Assembly: GCA_018806985.1 (NCBI GenBank)
Contig: JADANN010000018.1
Location: forward strand, 2,450,501 to 2,514,500
Direction: 5' to 3'
DNA length: 64,000 nt
DNA from: Angiostrongylus vasorum
Lineage: Eukaryota > Nematoda > Chromadorea > Rhabditida > Metastrongylidae
In this document: piece after piece, positions 25,023 through 37,069 of the stretch
Layout of the letters: every line of letters starts with the position of its first letter
Position numbering within the stretch: the stretch's first letter is position 1
The notes under the pieces: generated by a model
Database searches by the model: none
Told to the model about the DNA's origin: nothing
The model's input: the letters and a program-made list of their open reading frames with translations, nothing else
Made by a program: the position numbers and the translations under genes

Positions 25023-25060
25023 AAACAGAACGCCTCTTTCGTTATTCAGTAGATGACATG
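25023..25060 (+). CDS. Unrecognised plus-strand gene, short exon
   Basis: A 38-base exon between CATTGTCAG and GTGAGT. It reads (E)TERLFRYSVDDM and ends in phase 0. It joins the previous exon through a GAA codon and the next through a 57-base intron (25061-25117). It is supported by splice signals and phase rather than by homology. Confidence 0.75.
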
Positions 25061-25117
25061 GTGAGTGCAGAGTACAATTCCTGTAGTAAACAACTATAAA
25101 AGTTCTTCATCCATCAG

Positions 25118-25300
25118 CGGCGAACCGCTTTACTTAATGGTCTTCCCATGCATGAAAGTATTGCGGATAAACTCATGAGAAATTTCAAAATTGGGAAGAT
25201 CTACAGCATGTCTTCTTTTGATCGGCGCATGGGGGGCTCTTTTTTAAACACTCTTTGTGCAGCTTCTTCCAAAATTTCTTCCATTTTGAGTTTTGTATAA
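25118..25300 (+). CDS. Unrecognised plus-strand gene, possible terminal exon
   Basis: After a TCATCCATCAG acceptor it reads RRTALLNGLPMHESIADKLM then RNFKIGKIYSM. The frame stays open to a TAA at 25298-25300 (61 codons including the stop). Read this way it is the last exon. Alternatively a weak donor (AT|GTCTTC, at about 25212) would join it in phase to the exon at 26340. No AATAAA signal is obvious directly after the stop. Confidence 0.6.
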   Translation, partial: RRTALLNGLPMHESIADKLMRNFKIGKIYSMSSFDRRMGGSFLNTLCAASSKISSILSFV

Positions 25301-25399
25301 ATGAATTCTCTGTGTAAACAACAACTTCAACTTCCTATGTTTTCTTGAAAACGAGACCCGCTGTAACGTTATCCATTCTCGATCAAATATTGTTTAAAA

Positions 25400-25477
25400 A
25401 ACCTCGTGTTTGCTTACCAAGGAACCATAAATTTGCTGATGAGTGCCAAGGTTGGTAAAAAGCCTTTCCTAGGAACT
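25400..25477. mobile_element. Foldback family, terminal fragment
   Basis: AACCTCGTGTTTGCTTACCA, then GTGCCAAGGTTGGTAAAAAG and CTAGGAAC match the outer end of subfamily 1. Confidence 0.55.
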
Positions 25478-25825
25478 ACAGATGTCTTGGTGCCAATGGC
25501 CACTATCACTTACTATGCTAAATTTGAAACTTTTCTGATGGCAACTTTCTCAGATTGCTCGTCAGCATATCTTACGCGATAAATTGCTCGTGAAACAGAT
25601 GTTAGATGGCAAACTTTTTTTCTGCTCTTAAGGAGAATAAGTTTCTAACGACATAAATCCTGTTGGTCATAGATGTTTGAATAAGATTGTCATGTTATCT
25701 TTAAGCGCGCCTTGGTGATGTCACAGAGAAGTACTGTACGTGCAAGGATTTGCTAAAAATCACGTAGCTACCATGTCTTCTATCGGTATACTAAAGCATT
25801 TGCCTGATAGCCCTTTAATAATAAT

Positions 25826-26202
25826 GGGGCGGATGGCACAGTAGTAGTGATCCCGATCACCACGAGCACGGTGCTGTTTCGATTCAGAACCAGGCCCACC
25901 AGGCCTCTCTTCCCTTCGGAGTCGGAAAATTGGTACCGTGCTTGTCCGGGGAAAAACCACTCTGTGCAATCCAGTTGGGAAGGCTCCAGCCTAGCTATCT
26001 CAGGCCTTCAGGAAGAATTGCTCGACTCGACCAGCATTCTACGACATTCAAGATGAAATGAAAATCCTCAAGCAGCAGCCGAAACGACACCAGAAGTGTA
26101 CGAAGATCTTAAAGGATGATGGATGCGGTGAAACGAATCGAATGTCAAAAGTGCTGGGATCGCAACAGTATACGTGAAGACGGGTCATATAAAATGAAAA
26201 TA
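25826..26202 (+). mobile_element. SINE B copy, full length
   Basis: Starts with a tRNA-like head (GGGGCGGATGGCACAGTAGT). A conserved body follows (CTTCGGAGTCGGAAAATTGG, CTCGACTCGACCAGCATTC), and it ends GAAGACGGGTCATATAAA. At least eight other copies share this layout. Confidence 0.85.
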
Positions 26203-26339
26203 AAGAAACACTTTGGCAGGTTACATACACATGAAGATTTTTTTCAGTTAAAACAAAAAACGTCCAAAAAAACGTCCGGAAAGTGTTAATTTAAGATTTT
26301 CGTGTAGTTCTCCGCATTATTCACCTCACATATTTTCAG

Positions 26340-26453
26340 AAGATCCCTTGTGATTCGTTCAGACACTCGGCAGCGAGCGTTTTTCTTTAAAGATGTGCAT
26401 GACAGTAAATGCACAGCCTCCTATTTCCTTCTTGTGTGTAGCGCACATGAGTG
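26340..26453 (+). CDS. Unrecognised plus-strand exon
   Basis: Acceptor ACATATTTTCAG, donor TG|GTAAAA. It reads RSLVIRSDTRQRAFFFKDVH then DSKCTASYFLLVCSAHE. It starts and ends two bases into a codon. Its phase fits the optional donor in the exon at 25118, so it may continue that gene. No family is recognised. Confidence 0.5.
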
Positions 26454-26635
26454 GTAAAAGGCCGTTTACGTCACACACATAATCTTGGTTCAATTCAAAG
26501 CACTGGAGACAAATCGCCCGTCATAGATCTGATGTCTCCAATTGAATCGAATGCATGAGTGTCCCTACGGAGTAAAGCAACGGCAAACTGTTTATGAAGT
26601 TTCGATTTTATAAAGGCTAAATGACGTTCTTTAGG

Positions 26636-26702
26636 GGCAGTGGTGATGTAGTGAATAAAACGTGAGCCCCAGGAAAGGTTAATCGTGGGTTCGAAGCTCA
26701 CT
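26636..26702 (+). repeat. tRNA-like segment (possible SINE head)
   Basis: GGTGATGTAGTGAATAAAAC then GTGGGTTCGAAGCTC, with the same spacing as the segment at 20393. Probably a relic of the same family. Confidence 0.4.
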
Positions 26703-26769
26703 TAAGGCTCCGGGTTTGCTCCTCTCTTAACGTCATTAACGTTTTTTTCTTACTTATCTTACGCAACCC

Positions 26770-27111
26770 ACCCTTCGCATTTACTCTGCAGGTCCCAGGA
26801 CTTCTTGCATACTATTCGTTTCCTCGCATACACTAAATACGAAGGTCTTCGAACTTTTTCGTGTGTTTTTAGCGGCTTCTGGAGGACTATTGTCTTCCTT
26901 ATGAATGTCGTTGAACTTTCGTTGGTTCGATTCTCCCTGGAGGCGATCTGCAAAGTCCCTACTTAGATTGCAGGAGGTGAACTGTTTCCGGACGTGTTTG
27001 ATAGAGGTTTCAAGACCTCAAAGTGATGAGACGCTTGGTGAGCCCGGAGTAGGGTCGAACCAATATTGTGCTCTTGATGAACGGCATCACGACCACTGCG
27101 CTACTCGCCCT
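26770..27111 (-). mobile_element. SINE B copy
   Basis: Contains TATTCGTTTCCTCGCAT, AGATTGCAGGAGGTGAACTG, AGCCCGGAGTAGGGTCGAAC and the head CCACTGCGCTACTCGCCC. Confidence 0.82.
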
Positions 27112-27202
27112 CTTTAAATAATGATACTTGCTTATCCTTGGAAAATACTTACTAGGTGGTAGTTTGTTGAATGGCGAGATTTTCCTTCTTTGATGTTCTG
27201 AA

Positions 27203-27412
27203 ATACCAAGATCCACCACAGTCTTGTTATCAAACTAGTTTGTGTCAAATCTCGATCCACAAGGACCGCGACTACCTGTGGTGGTAACTTAGCCTGGCTG
27301 ACCCTGAGACTCCAGAGAACCACAATGGCTAAGCCAGCAAAACTCTAAAAAAACGGGAATAATGCTGGGGTCCGCACAGCCAGTGAAGACGGGCCATCCA
27401 GTATCCAATTCA
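27203..27412 (+). mobile_element. R element copy, 5'-truncated
   Basis: Begins inside the body (ATACCAAGATCCACCACAG) and ends GACGGGCCATCCAGTATCC. Confidence 0.8.
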
Positions 27413-28686
27413 ATAGTTGATGTCTTGAAATAGGCGTTATAGGGCTTCTCCAGGTCGTCACAACGTTGACTCGTCAACCCATATGGCTCTAAGGAAGATT
27501 CGCCACCATGTGCCTAGGTTTATACCCGCCTATTGGTGTTTTTTTGGCATTAATTTACTCCGCAGGGCACTTAAGTGGATGTGTCGAAATCACATTCACT
27601 TTGAGAGACTTTACAAGGCTGGTTAATCATCCGATTTGCATCGCTGTTCTACACTAGGAGCTTCCTCAATGGCGATGAGGTGTGATGGGAACTGTGATGC
27701 TATTGGAAGAATTCGAAAACTACTGTGTAGATGTGCTATTATTAGTTGTCATAATACACTAATATTCATGTATGACGAGAGGTATTCTGCACGTAGAATT
27801 TATGTGTCCTTTCAAACAGGATAAATTTTTAATTGCAGTATTGATTAGTTAAAAAAGCAGTTGCAAAGGAGAACACATTAATGAATGAAAAGCTCTGTGA
27901 AATGTTCTCATTAAGTCTCTACTAATCTGAAAATGGCCTCGAAATCGTACTTCGCGTAGTGTTTAGCTCGTTTGCATTTTGATGGAGGCTCTTCACAATG
28001 AGATGACCAGCAGATGTTACATTAGACATTATCACAGTACAGCAATGTTCACTGTAAATCCCTAGCCTTATTCAGGCACTTATGAGGAAATCTACTCCGT
28101 CCAGAAGACAGTCACTACTAATGCCGACGCACGTCTACCGTCAAATCGGCATGCTGGATACATCGTAATTGGCTTCAAACTTCTCGACGACTCATCGAAG
28201 GTCTACTCAAACATTTTCTTGCAGTCTTTTTTCAGATAACATATTTTCATACCTTTTCGCTCAACGAAAAATTGCTTTTCGTTGCTTAAGCTTCCTTCCA
28301 AACATCGACTGTTTGAGTTTCCAAAGCTTTTTATGCCCAATCATATTTATAACCCATTTGGCTTTTTTTTCTCTGTAAATATCGGGAATTCAAAGTGTGC
28401 TCAAACGTAAAGTCCATGCAGTGGATCGCATGGGACAACAAATTCGATATTCTAATTTGTCGCATTTCTATGCATTAAATATCTGAGCGTTCCAATCTAA
28501 AATGAATAGCTTGATGAAGCGCAGAAGGTGTTTTGAGGAGCGGTGTAGCTTTCGAAGTTTCGTGAAATCACCCCTTTCTAGGAATTGAACAAGCTGGGTC
28601 CTTGTTGATGAAATGCAGTAAGAAGTCAAGTGAAGCTTCGTAGTTGGCTTTCTTTGTTGTCTTTACATTTTGCATTCCGTAGTGAC

Positions 28687-29092
28687 GGGTGCCTCCCAAC
28701 GGTTTAACGTCTCATCGTGGCTGGGAGGTGTTCCCGGGCGTCGGACTGCGATCTACAGTCGCGGGGGATTCGTCCCCCCCGGCAAGGTCTCCCAAGCTGA
28801 GAAGTAGTCCGGCATTTCCATCAGGAAGCTTAGCTGAGAGTAAACCAAAACCAATACCAGGATCCACCACCGTCCTAGTATCAAAGTCGCGTGGTGGCAA
28901 ATCTCCCTCTGATCCACAAGGACTGCGGCAACTTGTCGTGGTGACTACCTGGGACAGACTTTGGACAAGCCGTCTTCGGGATTCCAGGGAACCACAATGG
29001 CTTAACCAGCAAATCTCCGATAAATGGTGGTTATGCTGGAGCCCGCACAACTAGTGAGGACGGGCCGTTCAAGTATCAAGTATCAAGTAAGT
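28687..29092 (+). mobile_element. R element (TATCAAG-tailed), full length
   Basis: Starts near CATCGTGGCTGGGAGGTGTT. The body contains CCAATACCAGGATCCACC and GGTGGCAAATCTCCCTCTGA, then GACGGGCCGTTCAAG and a TATCAAGTATCAAGTA tail. A simple-repeat tail and 5'-truncated relatives point to LINE (RTE)-driven retroposition. The high GC gives long open frames on both strands. Confidence 0.85.
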
Positions 29093-29390
29093 GACGGGTA
29101 CTATGGCACTATGAAATAAAGCCTATAACATTTTAACGTGGTGTTATAAACTGGTGACATGATGATGAGATTCCGTGACCAAATCACCTTTTTTTAGCGC
29201 CTATTTTTTAAACAGTTCGACTGTACGCCGGCAACATTCTGATTTCCAAAAAACCATTAAATGAATAACGAGAGAATACTGGGATACACTGTCCACAATG
29301 CACGTCCATTTATTTGACAGTGTTAGTGATAAATATCAAAGTCTCATCGACGATGATTTTCTTCTCGGGATGCCATTTTTAATATTTCAG

Positions 29391-29503
29391 CAACAGACAC
29401 TCGAGAAATCGTGGTTGTCGTGGTCCGGAGCGCGAGAGATCTATAAATATTCGCCGAGAACTTGGACTCTTAGACGGATTGGTCTCCGAAAGCTCATGCC
29501 GAC
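29391..29503 (+). CDS. Unrecognised plus-strand exon
   Basis: Acceptor TTTAATATTTCAG, donor GAC|GTGAGT. In the frame chosen it reads QQTLEKSWLSWSGAREIYKY then SPRTWTLRRIGLRKLMP, with two leftover bases. With the first T of exon 31200 these make Thr (MPT-AQLSSHP). A second frame is also open, but it meets a stop after splicing to 31200. That junction decides the frame. Confidence 0.55.
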
Positions 29504-31199
29504 GTGAGTCTATCTGTAGTATTCGCAATTCTTCTTCGTGCTTGCATATTATTTAATTATAAGATTCCCGAATATTTAGACATTTCATGAAACTATGAAA
29601 TTGTATTTTATTGCCTCTTTTTCCTATTGTGTAGGCGTTCATCGCCATACTTGGGTACTCTTCATGAGTGTTGCGAGATCTGGATATTTTTCATTCGTTT
29701 CTTAGCCTCGTGATCGTCGTTTTTGTGGACAACCACTTCAAGTTTGCCGAGAGGGCGAGCATTATGGTTTGATCCACAAATGTCTTCGCAGCTACGAATT
29801 CGGCCAAGTTATTTTAGCTACAAAAATGTCTGCCGACCTTGTGGGTGTTTATCCTAGCTAACGCTTTTACTTTCTTGATGTACATTCTATTCTTCTTTTC
29901 GTCCATCTGTCGTCGACTGTTCGCATTAGAAGACCGGCATACTTATGTTTCGCTATCGATGCGCACACTCTGCTGGGTCTTGAAAATAGGATAACGTTTG
30001 GGGGTCTAAACTGCGGAGTCCATCCAGACTTTTATGTGTCCATAATATTTCAGAAGACACTGTCAGAAGTTCTATGCGCAACTCTTGGCGTGGTTGAATG
30101 ATCGACTCACGTTTCTGCTGTGATGTAGAACACCGGGAGGACCGTTCGGCGAAGAATGCGAAGACGGAGTTTCGGTTCCATTGGCCGGTTGTTGGCTTAC
30201 CTGAGAGGCCAAACATGGTCAATAGTGGTCTATTTTTTTGCACTTCTTCTTCGTTCCGTTTTTTATTATCCACGAAACGTCCAAAGTACACATACGACGT
30301 CGTCTCCATTGTCAAAAAACCACCCAGTTCGATTGGATTGCCTTGGTACCATAGTTCTTCATGAAACAAGTTTTTTTCTATTTACTTAATTGCTACTTCA
30401 AGAAAAGATGACAATGTCGTCAGAAATAAACAAAATGTGGTGCTTTTAATGCTTTGAGGCAAATCATATTCGAAACTAGGAAGTTCGAATTTTTTTGAGT
30501 TGTTCAAAATTCCGTAACGCTTTGTCTCTTAATTTTCACAAGCATCCTCAACGAAGGACCCGGACCTAAGCTAATGAAGTCCTCCATCTTTCCGTGGTCA
30601 TGAAATTTCTACGGAACTTGTTTGGGGTTAGCTTGCTTCCTCGAAACCGCGAAGGCTTTGCTACTAGTTGTGATGAGGATTTGGGAACCTTCTAACATAA
30701 GTATGTCAAAAAATCTAAGAAGGATGGAGTTGACGAAAATTCAGCGACATTCATAAAGAAGACCATTATTCTCGACCAGTAACCGAAGCGGCACGCAAAA
30801 AAAAAGGGACGAAACCGTTGTCCGTTGAGTGCAATTGGCACCGTGAGACAGATACTCGAACATACATAATATCGAAGGTGTTTCTACCCGAGAAAGAATG
30901 GAAGGAAGAATGAGGTGATCAGAATTCCAAATTGACTTCTAATTTCGAAAATTGAATAAGTTATATCTGTATTGTTATTGAAGAAGCATTTAAGGCATAA
31001 AGCACGAATGCAGATAGCAGACCGTAGCACTCATGATTTATGTGTAAACGAAAGAGTGTAGACCAAATATGTGCATCTTCTTGGTCTGATGTGAAAGCGT
31101 TGTTCTCTGATATTGAAAATATTAACCTCATTGAATGATCTGACGATGCGATAGAATCATTGCGATAGGAATGTTATCATTTCGAGTTACCCGTTTCAG

Positions 31200-31341
31200 T
31201 GCTCAATTGTCGTCGCATCCGTTCGCCTATATTCTAATGTGTGAATATGGTTCCATACTTCATCCAACAAACACCATACAAGCATTGGATATGTGCGAAA
31301 GACTGCGCGTTCGGAACTGCGGTCACATTGGACTCTATCAG
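31200..31341 (+). CDS. Unrecognised plus-strand exon, Cys-containing
   Basis: A strong acceptor (ACCCGTTTCAG) and donor (CAG|GTACGA). It reads AQLSSHPFAYILMCEYGSIL, then HPTNTIQALDMCERLRVRNC, then GHIGLYQ, and ends in phase 0. A 56-base intron ending CCTTCAG (31342-31397) may join a short terminal piece starting with seven A. As written that piece reads KKIWSGALE and stops. With six A it would read KKSGVVRWNELKFYFD and stop. The C-terminal feel recalls Golgi glycosyltransferases, but I cannot support that. Confidence 0.7.
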
Positions 31342-31479
31342 GTACGATGAAATTGTCTAAGTCGGTTCAACTTGATCTGCACCTAACCTTCAGAAAAAAA
31401 TCTGGAGTGGTGCGCTGGAATGAGCTCAAATTCTACTTCGACTAAATTTTTTCCACCTATCAATCCACTCCTCTCGACG

Positions 31480-31858
31480 GTTTACAGCCTCATCGTGGCT
31501 GGGAGGTGTTCCTGGGTGTTGGGCTGAGATGTACAGCGAGGGAATCCTCCTGATAGGGTCTCCCAAGTTGAGAAGGAGTCCGGCTTATCTATCAGGAAGC
31601 CTAGCTAGGAGTAAACCAATACCAGGATCCACCACTGTCATGGTATCAAAGTCGCACGGTGGCAAATCTCCCTCTGATCCACAAGGGCTGAGACTGCCTG
31701 TGGTGGTGACCTGGGGGCAGACTTTTTGCCAGGCTGACCTCGGGATTCCAGGAAGTCGCAATGGCTTAACCAGAAAATCTCCGAAAATTTAGATTATGCT
31801 GAGGCCGGCACCACTAGTGAGGATGGGCCATTCAAGTATCAAGCAAGTATCAAATATC
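31480..31858 (+). mobile_element. R element copy
   Basis: Same layout as 28687. The tail reads TATCAAGCAAGTATCAAATA. It lies between exon 31200 and exon 32129. Confidence 0.85.
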
Positions 31859-32128
31859 AATCCACTATGAATGATATTCGCCATGAAGCGCTGTTGATGA
31901 TACTATGGATGATTGTAAAGTCGATATTTCGCTAGACGATACGACGCCATTGAAAATCATGCCATGGCGGGGATCACAAGCGTTTCAAGACCGTTTATAG
32001 AAATGTGTCGAAGATTTTTTCTTAGAAAAATTTGCTTGTGCGCTGTAGGAAGCAGAGATCGTTGTAATCCTAATTCCACCATTATGCATTGCGCCCTGTA
32101 TATAAATCTTCACTTTGTTTCTTTATAG

Positions 32129-32280
32129 GTTCATACGACATATGCTGCAGAAACGTCAATCACCAGAAGTGCCACGAATTCATTAGCCGCATCAAAGCGG
32201 CAAGCGATGATAAGAGGTTTCAGCCAGGATGTGGAATCTATTCAGCCCCCAATCCACAGCAGACAGGAGAAGCCGAATGA
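32129..32280 (+). CDS. Cysteine-rich terminal exon, unrecognised
   Basis: After a TTTCTTTATAG acceptor, with one base carried from the previous exon, it reads SYDICCRNVNHQKCHEFISR, then IKAASDDKRFQPGCGIYSAP, then NPQQTGEAE, then TGA. A CC pair, further single Cys residues and a polar tail suggest the end of an extracellular or secreted protein. Its phase does not fit the donor of exon 31200 directly, so at least one exon is missing or it belongs to another gene. Confidence 0.6.
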
Positions 32281-33313
32281 GACCTATTCGTGACCACAGC
32301 TTCCAATATCCTGATGGTCATTTCACCACTTACCAATATTGATTCATTGAATGGGAAGCATGTTTGCCTTTTTGTTCGCTATATGTTGAAAAACTGCTCA
32401 CTTGCTAAGGTCTAGCGTTATTTAGTCGCGTAAGACACTGCTGATACCATCAGCCATTCGGTCAACTCTTGTCACCTTGGAGTCTTTGAGTAGTTCTTCA
32501 CCTTAAACGCAATTTAGCAAGCAGCGATGGCTTTCATAACATATCGAACTGGTGTTTCCTAGATAGTGTTCGACTGGGATCATTTTACCAATCAAGAACT
32601 AGATGAAATAGTTGTATGGTGAACTGTTTTGTAGTTCCTAACGATAGGCTATCGAACAGGTAGATTTGAAAAGGAGGCTTAAATCAATCTTTAGAGCGTG
32701 ATTTTTTCATTGTCTATATCACAAGTTGCCCACAAACATCTATCGTTTTAGTGGATATCTCGGAAAACAAAAAAATCCCTGATTTCCGGATTAAGTCAGC
32801 GATTATTTCACTAAACCCTTTTTGAAATGTGGCTATATCGTGTGCTCCGAAGGTCGAAAAGCGTTTCAGGAAAACATGAAAGTGTGCGATTTCGATTCCT
32901 AGTCATAGTCCATTATACTCTGTGAGCAGTAATTGAGCCTAAATTTTATCATATCTACCAAGTAGATGATCTCCCCATACGGAAATCGTATCATCGTATT
33001 TCTGTGAATTTCAAGCACTTGGATGTGTTCTGTAAAATTCTAATAAGAATAACCTCATAACTGATGCAACCTCCGTTTCGTTCGAAAAAGCTCGGCTCCG
33101 AAATAGTAGAACTGCCCATCCATTCCTTTGGCTATTCTTTTCTCATTTAGTATATTCATCTTTGGTTTTCTAAAACATGTTTTTAAATGTGTATGTATAT
33201 ATCAACACTATTGTGATTGTCTGTGATCTGCAGTAAGATTCTCGTTGTAGAAACCATTGATTATTGTTACCGAGATTTAATAAAAGTCAGTTTTTAAGAT
33301 ATTGACACTTTAG

Positions 33314-33514
33314 GTGGTAGCAGTTGAAGTGCCAACTGACGCAGGTTGCATTACCCGCCAACTGGACATCCTATTGGATGGCGGCAATGGGTTAACATCC
33401 ATCTTGTGTAAAAGAGCGTCGCTGAGTGAAGTTCTCCACCCGAGCAGTGCTCCTTGCACTGCATTCGATTCAACAGCTATCGAGTGGGAAACTCCTATTG
33501 TCGCTATTCATTAA
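33314..33514 (+). CDS. Candidate terminal exon, unrecognised
   Basis: Following GACACTTTAG the plus strand is open for 66 codons to TAA: VVAVEVPTDAGCITRQLDIL, then LDGGNGLTSILCKRASLSEV, and on. Composition is coding-like, but no homology or linked exon is recognised. Confidence 0.3.
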   Translation: MVAVEVPTDAGCITRQLDILLDGGNGLTSILCKRASLSEVLHPSSAPCTAFDSTAIEWETPIVAIH

Positions 33515-33997
33515 CCAATCTCTTTAAACGACTCGACATCTCGACATGGCTTATTGGGGTGGAACATCACTATCAAGGGTTCGACTCACCTCAGTTACAC
33601 CATTTTCAACGAAACCTTATTCACTTAATCACCTAGATGACCCACAGGTCTAATGGATTAGCGATTTAGCGCATAGGTTTCTTTGCGATTTATGGCTGAT
33701 TTCATCCGTCAATACAGATGGCTTTCCTCCTCATCTATCTTGTTTGTCACACAACCGCTCTCATGTGCCAAAGATGAGAGGAAGGGTAATAGACTATCAC
33801 GATTTTGTTACTTGGATTTGGATACTTCTTACTACGTTTCTTGAAAGATCAACGTGAACGTGAAAAGCGGAAGCTAGTTTCCATCCGGTTTATTTTTGGT
33901 GGACCTTGTATGTTGTCACTAATTATGGAAGAATTTGCAAATCTTGTCCTCTTCTTTTCGACCAGAAGATGCCAGCATATTAAGTGGTATACTTGAT

Positions 33998-34366
33998 ACT
34001 TGAACGTCCTGTCCTCACTGGTTGTGCAGGCCCCCAGCATAATCACCATTTTTCGGAGATTTGCTGGTTGAGCCACTGTGGTTCTCTGTAATCCCGAGGT
34101 CAACCTGGCCAAGGTCTGCCCCCAGGTCTTCACCACTGCAGACAGTCCTTTTTGGGTTAGGGGAAGATTTGCCTCCATGCGACTTTGATACCAGGACGAT
34201 GGTGAATCCTGACATTGGTTTACGCTTCCTGATGGAAGCTAGGCTTCATGGTGGAAACGCCGAACTGCTTCTCAGCTTGGGAGACTCTGCCGACGGTACC
34301 AATCGTTTCGCTGTACATCGCAGTCCGATACCCAGGTACACCTTCCAGCCACGATGAGACGGTGAA
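33998..34366 (-). mobile_element. R element copy, minus orientation
   Basis: The tail CTTGATACTTGAACG starts the copy on the plus strand and the head CCAGCCACGATGAGACGG ends it. A TA-rich microsatellite follows directly. Confidence 0.85.
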
Positions 34367-34381
34367 CCGTTTGGAGGTAAG

Positions 34382-34419
34382 TGGTATATATACATATACA
34401 TACATACATATGTATATAT

Positions 34420-34451
<32 letters not shown>

Positions 34452-34452
34452 C
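34382..34452. repeat. TA-rich microsatellite
   Basis: Alternating TA with CATA interruptions, about 70 bases, directly beside the head of the R element at 33998-34366. Confidence 0.95.
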
Positions 34453-37069
34453 GTATTAGAGAATCAAGAACTAGAGCTTCTGTCTTGGAGATGAGTGCAA
34501 TGCTAAGGCTCGACGCCTGTCGCTGCCCTATTGCCATCGTTCCGGTTTATGAGTAACATTTGCTGGAACACATAAAGATTTAGTAAAATGGTACTCAATC
34601 AAGAGCACGACTGTGCGCGACAGCAAGGCATCATCTCATAATACTCGCAATTTCTCATTAAATTTTACCACTTTTTCTTCAGTCTTCTCCAAGAAATATC
34701 TCTGAAACCCATCGTCTTTGCATAAAAGACATTGTCTATCCACAAATGGTTGGTAAAGGCGCAAGTCGTTATTCGTATAGTTTATAAACGACTTGGGGGG
34801 AACAAATGGTGCTCATTGGAAATTTGTTTAAAAAAAATTAAATAGTCTCATTATTAAGCAGCGTAAGCAAAAATATTTTCGAAAAACCAACCTTAATTTA
34901 ACCCCAGTATAATTTACCAATATCCCAAAACCGACTTCCTTTTACCTCGGCATCGATCAGTAATAATTCACTGTTTTCTTGATGGCTTATACCGATCGTG
35001 CATCAGCTCAACAAGAGCAGTTCGTAAGAGCAATAGATATGGATGTGTCGATTGTTTGATTACCATCGAATACTGCGGTAAAAAAATATTCCGGAACGCA
35101 CTTTAGCTGGAAATGGACACTGTAGCTCACACACCGACCTTTATTCCAAGCGCGTGCTGTTTAATGTGGAGTTCATTGCATTTTCGTCTTCAAAGTTCTG
35201 GATTCTCATTTAGAATTTAGATCTCTCATTGTGCCGCTCTCCAAGAGATGTTGCTGCTAATTTAATGTGAGGGATTCCGCGGTTAACTGCGTTGTACTGA
35301 AATGTGGTGTGACAGAAAAAGTTTCTTTGTCCGATTTCTTCTAGATGCTTCGTGATTTTTATTTCCTCGATTACAGTAGAGATATTCTTGGCAACACACA
35401 TCGTAGCGCGGTCGCTGCCTTATCCAATTTCACACGATTTCTGTGTTGGCGAAGATATAGATACTTTGTGTTCTGAACATCGTTTGAGGTTTAAATAGGA
35501 GTCCAGTGGTTAATCGGAGGGATAATGTTGTTGCATTTGTGGTGGCCGCACGGATATCATGGATGTCATTTTAATTCTGCTGTCAGCAAGTTGACGAAAT
35601 ATTTTGGGCGTAAATATGCAGTTGTCGAGTAACCATCAATGCTAGTATTTGCGAATGCTGTGAATGTGTAATTTGTAACCTTTGTGTCCAAATCACTTCG
35701 TAGTGTCTTCCTGAAGCCGTCCATCTCTGAGCGGCTCTTCGACTTGTTTTCTTAATGAGCAAATAAGAGCTTATTAAGAACAACGTTTATTTATTTTTTA
35801 GGCTATGAAATCTGAGGGATTACTGGTGTGCGAACCCTGTTGCAGCCTAGGTTGTGACGAGAACAAGATTTGAAAGGCTGTTAGTACAGCTCCATTTTGT
35901 CACCACTACTACTTGTGACCGACAAGCCATTTTGTACGAGATTAGGGCAGTATTGGCGGCCTTACCGATAGAAACTGCTACACAATGTACGTGCCTGAAA
36001 TGCACACAAGTAATGACTGTACCGACGTACCGTTCAGAAATACGGCCATCTTCCGTCACTTTATCAATATGAGAGGCATAAGTATGAACTGAAGCTATTC
36101 AAACTGTGCACATGAGATTCACAGAATTCTGATATGTTGTGGTAGGAATCCCTCCATGATTGGAGATGTGGCACACCATTTTGCGTTGAAGCACATTTCT
36201 GCATTGGTAGATTAAGCAACACAAGACACCGCTAGTTGGTACACCAGCTTTTCTTTGGAATTTCTTTTGCTTCATGATTTATACAGATCTTTTTTATCAA
36301 TGCGCTAATTGCATTCTTCCACATGATCACTCAGACATGCCTGGTTTGCATGTACAATGAAGAATGAGTGCGTGCGGAAAACCACTCTTAATGGCTTAGA
36401 GATGCTCACAGGCTTCATCAAATCGGAAATGGAAATGCTTCGACGTCGTCGACTTTTTATTTTGTCAAAAAAATTGCGCCAAGTGTTCGAAAAAATGAAA
36501 AAAAATGCAGACGATGCAGGGGTGTGACGAAGTGGTTACAGCGTAGTTGGATAGGAAATACTAGCTGAGCACGCTTAGTCGTTGTAAAGAACGCAGTTCT
36601 TCAACAAGTCAGTGTTTTCTTCTTTAATCATTTCTGCATAGTCATACAATGACAATAGTGATTGGGATGATATAACAGGCAATTGTTGGTCAGATTACCG
36701 ATCATTAAACTTCTTCGAGAAAAGGTTTCTCGTAAATCATTAAGCGTAAGGGATGGATTTTTTCTGGTCTCACCCTCACTATTTTGATCAGCTTTCGACT
36801 AGTTAAATAAATGCATGAGAAGAACATTATGCAACACACTAAATTGAAAATGGACGCTATAGTACCCAAACCGGGCGTTATGGGTTAAACAAAGAGAAGG
36901 TGATTTTCCATATGGCCGAAATTAACTCCAAAATTAGTGAACGATTTAACAAACGAATAAAAATGTCTCGAAAACTGTTTGATTATACGAGGACGGTGGG
37001 TGAGATACTCAAATTAAATATTCTCAGGTGAAGGAGATCACAGTCAATGTAAGCATGATGTCTCATAAC
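34453..37069. other. No recognised gene
   Basis: AT-rich. Around 35850-36070 both strands are open and a CAGCCTAG acceptor precedes the plus frame, but no donor or homology supports an exon. Confidence 0.4.
34921..34985. mobile_element. Foldback family, terminal fragment
   Basis: ACCGACTTCCTTTTACCTCG followed by ATCGATCAG and a TGTTTTCTTGAT block matches an outer end only. Confidence 0.5.

Noticed and set aside
34220..34556. Open frames of about 100 codons on both strands rich in Tyr and Ile
   Set aside because: They read through the TA microsatellite and part of an R element.
36520..36600. tRNA-like start (GTGTGACGAAGTGGTTACAG)
   Set aside because: No B box or acceptor stem follows.
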